NCBI GenBank assembly: GCA_017450065.1
Contig: JAFSYI010000061.1
Coordinates: 1 to 64,000, forward strand
DNA from: Lachnospiraceae bacterium
Lineage (GTDB): Bacteria; Bacillota; Clostridia; Lachnospirales; Lachnospiraceae
Length of the DNA: 64,000 nt
Reading direction: 5' to 3'
The notes under the pieces are model-generated. The model saw only the letters and a program-made list of their open reading frames with translations, made no database searches and had not been told where the DNA came from. Each line of letters opens with the position of its first letter. The first letter of the stretch is position 1. Shown piece after piece: positions 42,464 to 52,187 of the stretch. Made by a program: the position numbers and the translations under genes.

Positions 42464-45271
42464 ATGAGAAATCCTGTATGGTCAGTTAAAAAAGATAACA
42501 GAGGCTTCACGATTGTGGAGCTTTTGATAGCGGTAGCTCTGGTCGGATTGGTAGGTTCGGCTGTTTTTGGATTTATGACAGTAGGCGCCAGAACATTTAC
42601 GAGTACAAGCTCGGATGTAAATCTCCAGAGTGAATCGCAGCTTGCCTTCAATCAGATGCAGGATATCATTATTGATACAGCGGTAGGAATTGATTATTCA
42701 TATGCTCCGGCAGGATGTACTGATCTTTCCAATGATTCCAATTATATTAAAGTGGTTGAAGAGGATGTGAATACAGCGACCGCTGCCGGTAAGAGGCTTA
42801 CCATGTATAATATGGATAAGATTTATGAACTGTCATGGGAGAGGGATGCCTCTGATCCGGTGCAGTCCAAGCTTTATTATACTGAGTATGCACCGATAAA
42901 TACAGGTACCACCCTTACCAAGGGCTCTCCGGAGGCGAATGCGAATCATGTATTAATGGCTGAATATATAAGTGATTTCAAGGTTGATCTTACCCGTATG
43001 AATGACAAGCGCATTGTAAGGCTTGAAACAACATATGTAAAGAACAATAAGGAATATACATCAAGTCATAATATAACCCTTAGGAATAAACCGGTATCAG
43101 GTAATACAATACCTGCTTATGTGGATCCCGTTCCTTCAGCTACCATGGGGGCAATACATGGTCCTGTTGAGTTATTTGTTAAGCCCGGAGAGACAGGCAG
43201 TATTAATCCTTCAGGAAATACATATTATCAGGAGGATTCGAACGGAGTATTCTACTATAATAATTCTACAATAGATTACCAGGTGGTAGCTTCACCGCAG
43301 AAAGCTTCAGGAACCGGAATATCAAGTTCAGGGGTTCTGTCAGTAAGTCAGGGACAGACTGATGACTTTACAATAAGGGTATTCAGTACTGTATCAAGTC
43401 ATTATCTTGATGTTACCGTACATGTTATAAGAGTAACGGGAATTACGCTCACACCAACTACGACGGCGACATTGGATGAGACCGGGACAGGAGTATATAA
43501 TAATCTGATCAAGGATGAGGAGTTCAGTCTTACGGCGTCTGTAAATGGAAATTATCTTGATAAAACATCTTCAATATCAGGGGCCGGTATTGATGATACG
43601 GTAAGCTGGGCAATAACAAAGGGTGCAGCTTATTTCGAAATAGTATCATCAGACGGATATTCATGTTCATGCAAGATGAAGTCGGTATTTACATTATCCG
43701 GATCATCTGTTCAGAACGTGGGTAACAGGTTCCAGATAGATAATATTGAGGTTACCGCAACCAGCAATGAATCAGTAAATACTCCGAAATATATGGATTT
43801 CCTTGAGGGTGCATATGCTCCCGTGACAGCTAAGTTCCAGGGATATGCATTAACCAGCAAGGGTGATTTCAATATAAAGATAAATGAATCCAATCTTAAG
43901 AGAGGAAAGCAGTATACCGTTAATTATGCAGGTTTTGCCGAGGGTAAGCCCCTGTTCGGAGATATTACGATGCCTGACGGCAATACGATTGATTGGACTC
44001 AGTATTTCTGTATAGTCGAGGTGAATCTGGTTGAGAACGTTCATAAGGTGAATGGTGAAATAGATTCACATGAATTACCTCACGATGACTTCATAGATAC
44101 GAAGAATGACAGCGGAGTTACGGGAACAGGTAATAATTGGCATTTCCAGTGTCCGATGACATTGAATCCCAATGCTGAGTATACATATACAATATGTATG
44201 CATATTGTCAAGGCTAAGGACGGTGCTGAATATTCATCAGATCATCAGACAATACAGACTGCACCGTATAAAGATTATACAACATCCGATTATGTATACA
44301 GCAGCAACACAGTTACTGCCACATTTAACCGTCTGCTGTTAAATTATCAGTATGGTTCAAACAAATATGACAACCTGGTTATAACAGACAATAAGGAGAA
44401 TGCTATATATTTCCCGAGATCATTTGATACGACCAGTCCTTCAAAGGTTGTCGAAATGTTTATGACATATGACCAGTCTTTCCAGCCCGATGGCGGGTAT
44501 TCGAACAAGGATTTTTCATTCGAATGGGCATTTTTCAGATATAACAGTGCAGAGGAGAAATACATTGATGCTGACGGTAATGAGATCGCCGTTTATGATT
44601 ATGATGAGAATGCTCATACATACAGAGACTCATCAGGCAATGCAACACTGACTACAGATGCATTAAGCCTTGACGTGTCTCAATATCCAAAGAGTGAAGT
44701 TAATGGTATCTTTACAGCCAACAACGTAACAAACAATCTGTTTGGCGTAAAGTTTGATATGGGTGGTTATGAGAGTAAGAGTAAAACATGGGGCACAGTA
44801 GAAAACCATTTCAGAATGGTTCCTTTCTTCGTAACACATGATTCCGGAAATAATACAGTGCGTCATGCACTATTCAGTAATTATGTAGATATTTACACTA
44901 ATAATATTGAGATTCCTGCAACAGGTATGATCGCCAAGCTTGTCGAAGCTACGACAGGAACGAGAGAAGCAGAGGAGAGTTATTTCCCTTCACCGCTTGA
45001 TATTTATAATTCGGATATCAAGGTGAAATTCCCCGGTGAGACAACAGGAAATACCATGAGAAGCTGGACAGGTGCCTGCTGCAGATATGCATTCCCGAAC
45101 TTCCCGGAAACGATCCGTTATACGATAAAGAAGAGCGGAAGTGCGGATAATGACAGATATGATCTTACGCTGTATGCACAGCATAGGACCACACATGCAT
45201 GGACTGAATTCGCCAAGTATTATTGCAGTTCGGAATCGCGTGTATGGACACTGGAGACTATATATGATTAA
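42464..45271 (+). CDS. Very large pseudopilin, PilW-like
   Basis: About 935 residues. Leader ends KKDNRG, then FTIVELLIAVALVGLVGSAV with Glu at +5. Residues 20-230 look PilW-like (LAFNQMQDIIIDTA, and VRLETTYVKNNKEYTSSHNI). After that, several beta-rich segments follow, including an Ig-like stretch around 280-330. ATG 42464 is preceded by GGAGGG. The size, four to five times typical, suggests a fused adhesive or structural region. It is followed by the giant gene. Confidence 0.75.
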   Translation: MRNPVWSVKKDNRGFTIVELLIAVALVGLVGSAVFGFMTVGARTFTSTSSDVNLQSESQLAFNQMQDIIIDTAVGIDYSYAPAGCTDLSNDSNYIKVVEEDVNTATAAGKRLTMYNMDKIYELSWERDASDPVQSKLYYTEYAPINTGTTLTKGSPEANANHVLMAEYISDFKVDLTRMNDKRIVRLETTYVKNNKEYTSSHNITLRNKPVSGNTIPAYVDPVPSATMGAIHGPVELFVKPGETGSINPSGNTYYQEDSNGVFYYNNSTIDYQVVASPQKASGTGISSSGVLSVSQGQTDDFTIRVFSTVSSHYLDVTVHVIRVTGITLTPTTTATLDETGTGVYNNLIKDEEFSLTASVNGNYLDKTSSISGAGIDDTVSWAITKGAAYFEIVSSDGYSCSCKMKSVFTLSGSSVQNVGNRFQIDNIEVTATSNESVNTPKYMDFLEGAYAPVTAKFQGYALTSKGDFNIKINESNLKRGKQYTVNYAGFAEGKPLFGDITMPDGNTIDWTQYFCIVEVNLVENVHKVNGEIDSHELPHDDFIDTKNDSGVTGTGNNWHFQCPMTLNPNAEYTYTICMHIVKAKDGAEYSSDHQTIQTAPYKDYTTSDYVYSSNTVTATFNRLLLNYQYGSNKYDNLVITDNKENAIYFPRSFDTTSPSKVVEMFMTYDQSFQPDGGYSNKDFSFEWAFFRYNSAEEKYIDADGNEIAVYDYDENAHTYRDSSGNATLTTDALSLDVSQYPKSEVNGIFTANNVTNNLFGVKFDMGGYESKSKTWGTVENHFRMVPFFVTHDSGNNTVRHALFSNYVDIYTNNIEIPATGMIAKLVEATTGTREAEESYFPSPLDIYNSDIKVKFPGETTGNTMRSWTGACCRYAFPNFPETIRYTIKKSGSADNDRYDLTLYAQHRTTHAWTEFAKYYCSSESRVWTLETIYD

Positions 45272-45317
45272 AAGCTGCCTTTAACTTTAATTCAAGCATG
45301 GCTAAAGGAGAATTGCG

Positions 45318-48300
45318 ATGAATAGAAATCTATTTGCGGGTTTAAAGAACAGTTCAATAAGAAGGAGAGTAAGCGCTGTCATGGCTGTAGTAGTAGCAGT
45401 GACAGGAGTGGCTTCGTATACCTATCTAAACAGACATGAGGTAGCTGCTAAGGATACACTTGACAGTATAACAAAGGTAGTGTCCGGAATATCCGAGAGC
45501 AGACCATATACCATATTGGAGATAACTCCCGGATACGCGCCTTATGTTGTAAGCCTTAACGGCCTTGACGGGCAGATACATATGGTGTCAGGTGATCAGC
45601 TTATGGGCTTTACAGGTTATTATATAAAGAACAGCGAACCTATCCGCACAAATATTAAAGAAGCCATAAATGACAAGATAGAGATAACTACAGTCAGTTC
45701 AAATGGCTTTCTTGTAGAAAGCGACCATATTTATACAAGGTCATCTGTAAGCGATTCCAATATGAGATATCAGATAGCCGATAAGATGTTTGGTGTGTTA
45801 GGTGAGCAGGGTATAGTAAATAATACTGCCCAGGAAAGAAGTATACTTAATGCAGAGACATTTACCGACAATGAAAAGGTGACCCATTACAAGGTATATG
45901 AGGAGCACCACGAGGGTGATGTTATTCAGAACGGAAATATTAATGTTGCTCTTGATAAGTCTAATTATAAGAGCCTGGGTTATGAACTGCTTGATAAAAT
46001 ATATACATACAGTGCCAATGACACTAATCATTATGATGAGAACGGCAAGTCAACAGACGGCGGAGTGTATATTGATTATGCCAAAGGAAGTATGGAGCAC
46101 AAGGTCAGCAATAATGAAGTACCGCAGATTTCTGCAAATTATATAAGAACATATGACAGCAGTATGTCTGATAATAAATTTGCGGAAGTCTTTGTCAGTG
46201 CCAACCTTATAGATGAAAATTCTGAAAGTAATGATGAAAATAATACCGGAAATCAGGCGACGGATGAGGAGGATGAGAATCTGTTAGCTGATACGCTTAG
46301 GTATTTATCCGCAAATTCTGCTGAGCGTGGAGATGAGTGGAAGGGAGATTTTGATCCGGGCTTAGTAGCAGCTTATGATGATAATGAATATAAATACGCA
46401 ACAGGAGATGCATATGTTTATGCCGTATTCCGTGAAGCCCGGAATGCTGCCTTCGGTTATAAAGTTAAAGACACTGTTAGTGTTACAGCAGAAAACTATA
46501 TTAATTATCCGATTGATACACCGGTTTATGAATTGACAGATGGTGTATACAGGTACGCAGGTACCATAAGCAGTAATCTTGTTAAGCTTGAAGATAATTC
46601 AGAGGCTAAGGCATTGGATGGAAGGGTATATGCTTTTGTTGAATCCCATCCAAACAAGATTGCTTTAAGTTCTTCAGGGGCTTCTGACGAGCTTGATATT
46701 TCATCTGGCAGTTATGCTAATGCTCAGGATAATGGTACTATAGTTGTTGAAGATACTTATGATACTGATAATAACGACTCTATTGAAAGCAATGCAGGAA
46801 ATGACTCAGGTGATAATTCACAGACGGTTGTGAATGAACCGACAGTAGATATTGTTATCAGTCAGGATTTTGATGTGTATAACGATGATGTTTCCGGTAA
46901 TGATGTATCAGGGAATGGTGTATCAGGAAACGGTGTATCGGGAAACAGTGTTTCTGATAACGATATTAATGATGAGGATGGCGAGTATGTATTAAACGAT
47001 GGTTTATACATAGTATATTTTGAGTATTCCAAAGACCAAAATACAGATAAAGATACGTTCTATGAAGTGGATAGTTTCAAAGGAGCTACGGCAGAAGAAG
47101 GTGCACAATATGTAACAGGTTATGATGAGAACCTGAAGGAAGACAGCAAAATACCCGCGCTTGTTCCCAATTATAACGGTACCGGCTGTATAGAAGCAGG
47201 CGTTACAGATGAGACGAGGAATTATTATGTGTACGAGTATGCGTTAGACAGAGGAAATTATGTGTGGACTCCCAAAACCTTTGATCAAAACTATGATTAC
47301 AAGACAGTCGATGACGCTTACAGATTAAAAGGATCTGAAATATATTATAAAATTTCATTTACAAACAATGAGTGGTTCAAACAGTATGTTTTGGACAGAA
47401 ATGAAGGAAAAGAGTGCGATGACCTTAATGTAAAGGTTAAGTGCATATCAGCGAACAATATAAAATCAGCTGACGTTGATGAAGCAAAGATGACTGTGGT
47501 TATGTCATCGGATGCAAGCTTTACGTTATTTAATAGTATGAATAATGAGCTGAAGGAGAAGTATCCGGAATTAAAGCCGGCAGATTACGACAGAGATAAA
47601 GCCGATATTGATCAGAATATATTGAAAAAGCTTGTAAACAGAGCTGCAGTAGATAAGATTCCTTCAGTAGTTGATTACAGGATTGTTGAAAAAGCAGACG
47701 ATAATGTAAATAAGATTAGAGGAAGCTTCATATACAGATTTGCTCAGGCAATGATGCTGGATGCACCGGATAAGTATTATGATGCCATAAGCAATCTTGA
47801 TCTGGATGAAGAGTCAAATAACAGAGAACCGGATGAAACTCCCAATACAAATACCTTGACATATAATGATTGTCATTATGTGAATAAGAATGTCTACATA
47901 TATAATATGAAGTGGGAGAAGCAGAGTGACGGAACCCTGTTGAATCCGGTAAATAATTATCTGTATACAATGAGTGATTCAGAAAGGCTCAAAGGATTTA
48001 CCGATGAGGAAGTAGCGGCAGGATTTGACGAAGTACTTCTTGACATCAATAATGAGAATCTGTTCAGGGAGACAGATAACGCAAATGGAGAGAGACAGCT
48101 GCTTGACACAAATATCACTGAAGCCAGAGCATTGAGGTATATTATCGGATATTCCCAGAGGCGTGAAGAGAGCATAAAGGGAAAGATGCGTATATTGGAG
48201 ATAGAACCTACTCCCAATTTCGATCTTCAGGTCAATGATTCTGGTGAGAGAGTAAATGAATATTGGGGAGATAAATCCAATACTTCATACAGAAACGGTA

Positions 48301-51266
48301 CGTTTGCAACAGATGACGGAAAGCTGTTCTTTAAGAACGATAAGAATAATCCACTTGTTGACCAGAAGGATACAAGGATAGAGCTTACCCGTATGAGCGT
48401 TGCCGAGTTCGTAGGTCATATTGAAGATCTTAATGCTGAATATGATATGATCTATATCGGAATGAACATAGAAGGCCTTAATACATCAGCAGCCGATGAT
48501 AATGATGTTGCAAATGGATTGGCTACAGTAGAAGTGACAAATACTTATGATAGGTGGGGTAGGGTTAACGGAACTAAAAAAATTTATACACCGGATAAAC
48601 TTACGGTATACAATGATCCGAATATGAGAGGTCTAGTGTACTCAAGTATTGGTGATTATGTTTATATGAAGGGTAATCTCCTTGGTAATGATCCTGTTGA
48701 TTATACAAGTACAAACAGAGGGGCTAAACTGATCCCTGCCTCAAGCATTAGTGAAGACAGTAAAAAATACCGCACAAGGTATTCAGGGAATGACATTACT
48801 GCTGAGGATGTTAAGAAACTTAATGAATTCCTGGATGCAGGATATCCGATAGTTTTGGCTGATGAATTCTATAAGAGCGTAACAGCTTCGGAAAAAGAGA
48901 TAGATACCAACAGAGTTGATACAGTATCCTATATGTATCAATTTGTTAACGGTGCCAAAAACAAAAAGAATATGTTCGCACTGTCAAGTATGAATAAGAA
49001 GCTGTTTAACTGGTATTTGAATCTGTCAAAGCCTGAGCTGACAATGAGCGGCACGGCAGCGGATGCTATGGTCAGTCCTCAGTATATATATCTTGATCAG
49101 GTGGATAACTATTACCATGCTATATACGATTTTAAGATAGCCAATAAGGGCGCGGCAAGTTCTGAATCGACCTATAATGCAGCACTCTACATTGATATTA
49201 ATGCGGATGGAAAGTATTCGCATACTCAGGAGGGTATACGACTGACCAGCATCTATACAGTAGATGGTGATCAGATGTACGGAACAGAAGATATTGATGG
49301 AAATGTAGTCTACAACTTAAGGACAGGTGTCGAGTATGTAGCCAACTGTCAGTTGGCAGCCTCCTTCGAAGGTGTTGTACCCTGGCGTTTAGAGATAACT
49401 CAGAATGATAACGCAAAGAGAAGAACGAATGCAACGGGATATTATCAGATTAACAGAAATGAGCTTACACCAATAAAGGTATTACAGATATTAACCGGAA
49501 GCGGTTCTTCTACAACCTGGGATATGGAATCGACCAGTAAGAATGTTAATAATATTTTCTGTAAGCTTCTTAATGATCATAATGTAGTAAAGTATGATGT
49601 GGATATAGAATCATACAGTGCCAATGATTTTGATGATCTTAAGTTCCTTCCGGCTTCTCAGAGGACAGAAGCAAACAAGACTAAAGAAACATATTTAAGT
49701 GAACTTGAGAATTATGACATGCTTGTAATGGGTTTTGCTGATTGTTACAGAGCTCCGGTTGAGAAGAATGCGATACTTGCCATACAGGAATATATAGCCG
49801 ATGGAAACAGCTGCTTGTTCTCTCATGACTGTTCATCTTATGTTAACTATATTGCGGGATCTCAGAGTGGTGTAAATAATGGTGGTTTCGGAACCAATTG
49901 GGGTTATGAATTTAACCGTTATATACGTAATCTTGTAGGAATGGACAGATATAATATGCTTGGATCAACTGACTGGTCCGGTGCGGAATGGGGTAATCTG
50001 TTTGAAACGACTGAGTGGAAGGATGCTCTGGATGATTCTATACCGCATAATTATGATGTGGCATATGTACCAAAGTCAGGGGTAAGAGGTGAGGATGGTA
50101 CGGTTACAGGAGGTATTATAGCAGGAAGTAAGGATGACCCGAACGGAAATGCCAACGGATCGATAAAATATTTACAGAATCAGGGTTATTCATGGTTTGG
50201 CATGAATAACAAGAGAGCATGGCACAATCAAAATGGCAGTGGTATATCATTAAAATATCGGTATGTGGATAAGTTCTATAGTGATGGTTCGGACGGGCAG
50301 GAGAGCAACGGTGTTAAATATGATGTAACACGGGTTAATGAAGGACAGATAACAAAATATCCTTATAACCTTCCGGCAACATTTGTTGTTGCATCAACTC
50401 ATGGACAGTATTATCAGCTTGATTTTACAGCAGATGACGATATGGATGGTGAGACTGATATAGTTGTATGGTACTGTATCGGCGGTAGTGCTAACAAGTC
50501 TCATGACAAAGATATGTATGAGCTGACTGCCAATGATGTAAGAAATAATTACTACATCTATAATAAGGGAAGCATAACCTATACAGGTGTAGGACATTCG
50601 GGTGTACTTAATGGGAATAATCCTACAGGTAGTGAGGATGAGGTGAAGCTGTTTATCAACACATTGATAGCATGTTATCAGCAGGGAGCACATGAACCTT
50701 CCCTGAATATAGTCGAAGGTTATGAGAAGAATGCAAGAAATATAAACAATATTTATATTTCTTATGATAAGATGCTTCAGGATGACTCAACGTTAGATTC
50801 AAATGGTGTTCTTGATAATTATGTAGATCTTTACTTTAAGACAGAAAAGACCAGTCTTGTACAGAATGCGGCATTTATCTCACATCAGATCAGTGCTAAG
50901 TTCTATTATGAGGCGGAAGCTACCGATCCCGGTGCTGTGGAAATTACGGACGGTGGTGGAAATAAATTCTATGGTATTGAAGTAACGCCTGTTGAGTTCA
51001 AATATGATAATGACTCTTATGACGGAGATGTAAATAATCTGGCTGACAGGATTACTTATAAGGCGAAGCTGCCGGTTAAGAGGGAGAGCAGTGATGAAAT
51101 GTGGGCTGCATATACTCCTACAGTATCGGCTAACAAGCTAAATGCCCGGAAGATACTCGTAGTAACCACAGATACTACTACCAACTCAAAGACACACAAG
51201 AGTAAATATAAGAGCAGTGTCAAGTCTGTATCACTTGTAAGAGCACAGATGTTTATGCTGGATTAG
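45318..51266 (+). CDS. Giant exported protein, DUF5057-like
   Basis: A 1982-residue protein with a signal or anchor helix at residues 17-35 (basic RRR, then VSAVMAVVVAVTGVASYTYL). It resembles the DUF5057 proteins found near pili in Lachnospiraceae; I rely on memory for that. Three segments start with a similar strand: YTILEITPGYAP (about 60), MRILEIEPTPNF (about 958) and IKVLQILTGSGS (about 1388). The second and third are followed by YDMIYIG / YDMLVMG, and the third by an amidotransferase-like AIQEYIADGNSCLFSH. A Asn/Gly/Ser repeat (524-548) links two regions. It starts after AAAGGAGAA. It is the largest gene here and closes with a terminator. Confidence 0.7.
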   Translation: MNRNLFAGLKNSSIRRRVSAVMAVVVAVTGVASYTYLNRHEVAAKDTLDSITKVVSGISESRPYTILEITPGYAPYVVSLNGLDGQIHMVSGDQLMGFTGYYIKNSEPIRTNIKEAINDKIEITTVSSNGFLVESDHIYTRSSVSDSNMRYQIADKMFGVLGEQGIVNNTAQERSILNAETFTDNEKVTHYKVYEEHHEGDVIQNGNINVALDKSNYKSLGYELLDKIYTYSANDTNHYDENGKSTDGGVYIDYAKGSMEHKVSNNEVPQISANYIRTYDSSMSDNKFAEVFVSANLIDENSESNDENNTGNQATDEEDENLLADTLRYLSANSAERGDEWKGDFDPGLVAAYDDNEYKYATGDAYVYAVFREARNAAFGYKVKDTVSVTAENYINYPIDTPVYELTDGVYRYAGTISSNLVKLEDNSEAKALDGRVYAFVESHPNKIALSSSGASDELDISSGSYANAQDNGTIVVEDTYDTDNNDSIESNAGNDSGDNSQTVVNEPTVDIVISQDFDVYNDDVSGNDVSGNGVSGNGVSGNSVSDNDINDEDGEYVLNDGLYIVYFEYSKDQNTDKDTFYEVDSFKGATAEEGAQYVTGYDENLKEDSKIPALVPNYNGTGCIEAGVTDETRNYYVYEYALDRGNYVWTPKTFDQNYDYKTVDDAYRLKGSEIYYKISFTNNEWFKQYVLDRNEGKECDDLNVKVKCISANNIKSADVDEAKMTVVMSSDASFTLFNSMNNELKEKYPELKPADYDRDKADIDQNILKKLVNRAAVDKIPSVVDYRIVEKADDNVNKIRGSFIYRFAQAMMLDAPDKYYDAISNLDLDEESNNREPDETPNTNTLTYNDCHYVNKNVYIYNMKWEKQSDGTLLNPVNNYLYTMSDSERLKGFTDEEVAAGFDEVLLDINNENLFRETDNANGERQLLDTNITEARALRYIIGYSQRREESIKGKMRILEIEPTPNFDLQVNDSGERVNEYWGDKSNTSYRNGTFATDDGKLFFKNDKNNPLVDQKDTRIELTRMSVAEFVGHIEDLNAEYDMIYIGMNIEGLNTSAADDNDVANGLATVEVTNTYDRWGRVNGTKKIYTPDKLTVYNDPNMRGLVYSSIGDYVYMKGNLLGNDPVDYTSTNRGAKLIPASSISEDSKKYRTRYSGNDITAEDVKKLNEFLDAGYPIVLADEFYKSVTASEKEIDTNRVDTVSYMYQFVNGAKNKKNMFALSSMNKKLFNWYLNLSKPELTMSGTAADAMVSPQYIYLDQVDNYYHAIYDFKIANKGAASSESTYNAALYIDINADGKYSHTQEGIRLTSIYTVDGDQMYGTEDIDGNVVYNLRTGVEYVANCQLAASFEGVVPWRLEITQNDNAKRRTNATGYYQINRNELTPIKVLQILTGSGSSTTWDMESTSKNVNNIFCKLLNDHNVVKYDVDIESYSANDFDDLKFLPASQRTEANKTKETYLSELENYDMLVMGFADCYRAPVEKNAILAIQEYIADGNSCLFSHDCSSYVNYIAGSQSGVNNGGFGTNWGYEFNRYIRNLVGMDRYNMLGSTDWSGAEWGNLFETTEWKDALDDSIPHNYDVAYVPKSGVRGEDGTVTGGIIAGSKDDPNGNANGSIKYLQNQGYSWFGMNNKRAWHNQNGSGISLKYRYVDKFYSDGSDGQESNGVKYDVTRVNEGQITKYPYNLPATFVVASTHGQYYQLDFTADDDMDGETDIVVWYCIGGSANKSHDKDMYELTANDVRNNYYIYNKGSITYTGVGHSGVLNGNNPTGSEDEVKLFINTLIACYQQGAHEPSLNIVEGYEKNARNINNIYISYDKMLQDDSTLDSNGVLDNYVDLYFKTEKTSLVQNAAFISHQISAKFYYEAEATDPGAVEITDGGGNKFYGIEVTPVEFKYDNDSYDGDVNNLADRITYKAKLPVKRESSDEMWAAYTPTVSANKLNARKILVVTTDTTTNSKTHKSKYKSSVKSVSLVRAQMFMLD
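46887..46961 (+). repeat. Five 15-bp in-frame repeats (VSGN) in the giant gene
   Basis: Codons read DVSGN DVSGN GVSGN GVSGN SVSDN. They encode a flexible linker between residues 524 and 548. Confidence 0.85.
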
Positions 51267-51304
51267 CTTATATGGATTTGACAAATGAATTAGATTTGGT
51301 ACGG

Positions 51305-51341
51305 AATATCAGCCTCGTTGTGACAACGGGGCTGATATTTT
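51305..51341 (+). terminator. Terminator after the giant gene
   Basis: AATATCAGCC-tCGTTG ... CAACGgGGCTGATATT, then TTTG. The stem is long (about 15 bp). It separates the giant gene from the second pilin. Confidence 0.8.
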
Positions 51342-51480
51342 GAGCCAAAAAGACGGGATTTAAAGTCTTTACTAAAGAGAGTAATCAAATAAAGTAAACA
51401 CTTTATAATCTTTTTGATTTTGTAAGAGTAAAACATTTATGTGTGTATAAATCCGTAAGCGGAGGTTTGTAAGTGCCTGT

Positions 51481-51939
51481 ATGAAAACAGTAGGATTGAA
51501 GCGTAAATTCAATAATAAGGGTTTCTCTTTAATTGAGCTGGTTATTGTTGTGGCTATTATGGCCGTTTTAATAGCCGTGTTAGCACCGCAGTTTATAAGG
51601 TATATTGAGAAATCGAAAATGGGAAAAGACACGGAGGTGGCAGGTGTTGTACAACGGGCAATAAATGTTGCTATGGCTGACCCGTCAATAGATGACCGGC
51701 CGGTTTCATTTGGGCCTGCGCCTTTGGCCAATATTGATACTTCAACGATGACTGATTTTGCAGGTGCCGTTAAGGAATATATAGGCACTAATAACTTAAG
51801 TGCTTTTAATATAGATAATATTAAGTCCAATACCTACGGTGGCCAGGATATAATTGTAGAGATTAATGCGTCTACAGAACTTGTAAGAGTTAGGGTTTAT
51901 TCAAATAATCCGGACGTTGAGGATATTGTTATCGAATGA
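51481..51939 (+). CDS. Second type IV prepilin
   Basis: A 152-residue prepilin. Leader MKTVGLKRKFNNKG, then FSLIELVIVVAIMAVLIAVL with Glu at +5. The first 45 residues after cleavage are nearly those of the pilin at 34108 (APQFIRYIEKSK against APQYLRYVEKSR), but the C-terminal halves differ. GGAGG is about 15 bases from the ATG, longer than usual. It could be an alternative major pilin, expressed apart from the main locus. Confidence 0.9.
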   Translation: MKTVGLKRKFNNKGFSLIELVIVVAIMAVLIAVLAPQFIRYIEKSKMGKDTEVAGVVQRAINVAMADPSIDDRPVSFGPAPLANIDTSTMTDFAGAVKEYIGTNNLSAFNIDNIKSNTYGGQDIIVEINASTELVRVRVYSNNPDVEDIVIE

Positions 51940-51940
51940 C

Positions 51941-52125
51941 ATAGCCAATCAGATAAGAATCTGTAAGTCGGGAATTAAAGACTGTGCCATTCCGAGCGAA
52001 GTCGAGGAATCTAAAAACAACTATAATTGATAAGCCAATTAGATTACATCTGTAAGTCAGGTAATTAAAGTCTGTGTCATTCCGAACGAACGTGAGGTAT
52101 CTTGAAAAACAGCTTTAATAGATGA
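51941..52125 (+). repeat. Two tandem ~95-bp direct repeats
   Basis: Both copies run from AGCCAAT-AGA, through CTGTAAGTC, AATTAAAG-CTGTG, to CATTCCGA-CGAA. The second copy starts near 52032. The CATTCCGA part resembles widespread bacterial short repeats. A partial relative lies at 18455. Confidence 0.75.
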
Positions 52126-52187
52126 GAATAAAGAAAGAGTATGAGCCGGTTTAACAAATATATAAATGTAGATTGGAGTACAGGAAG

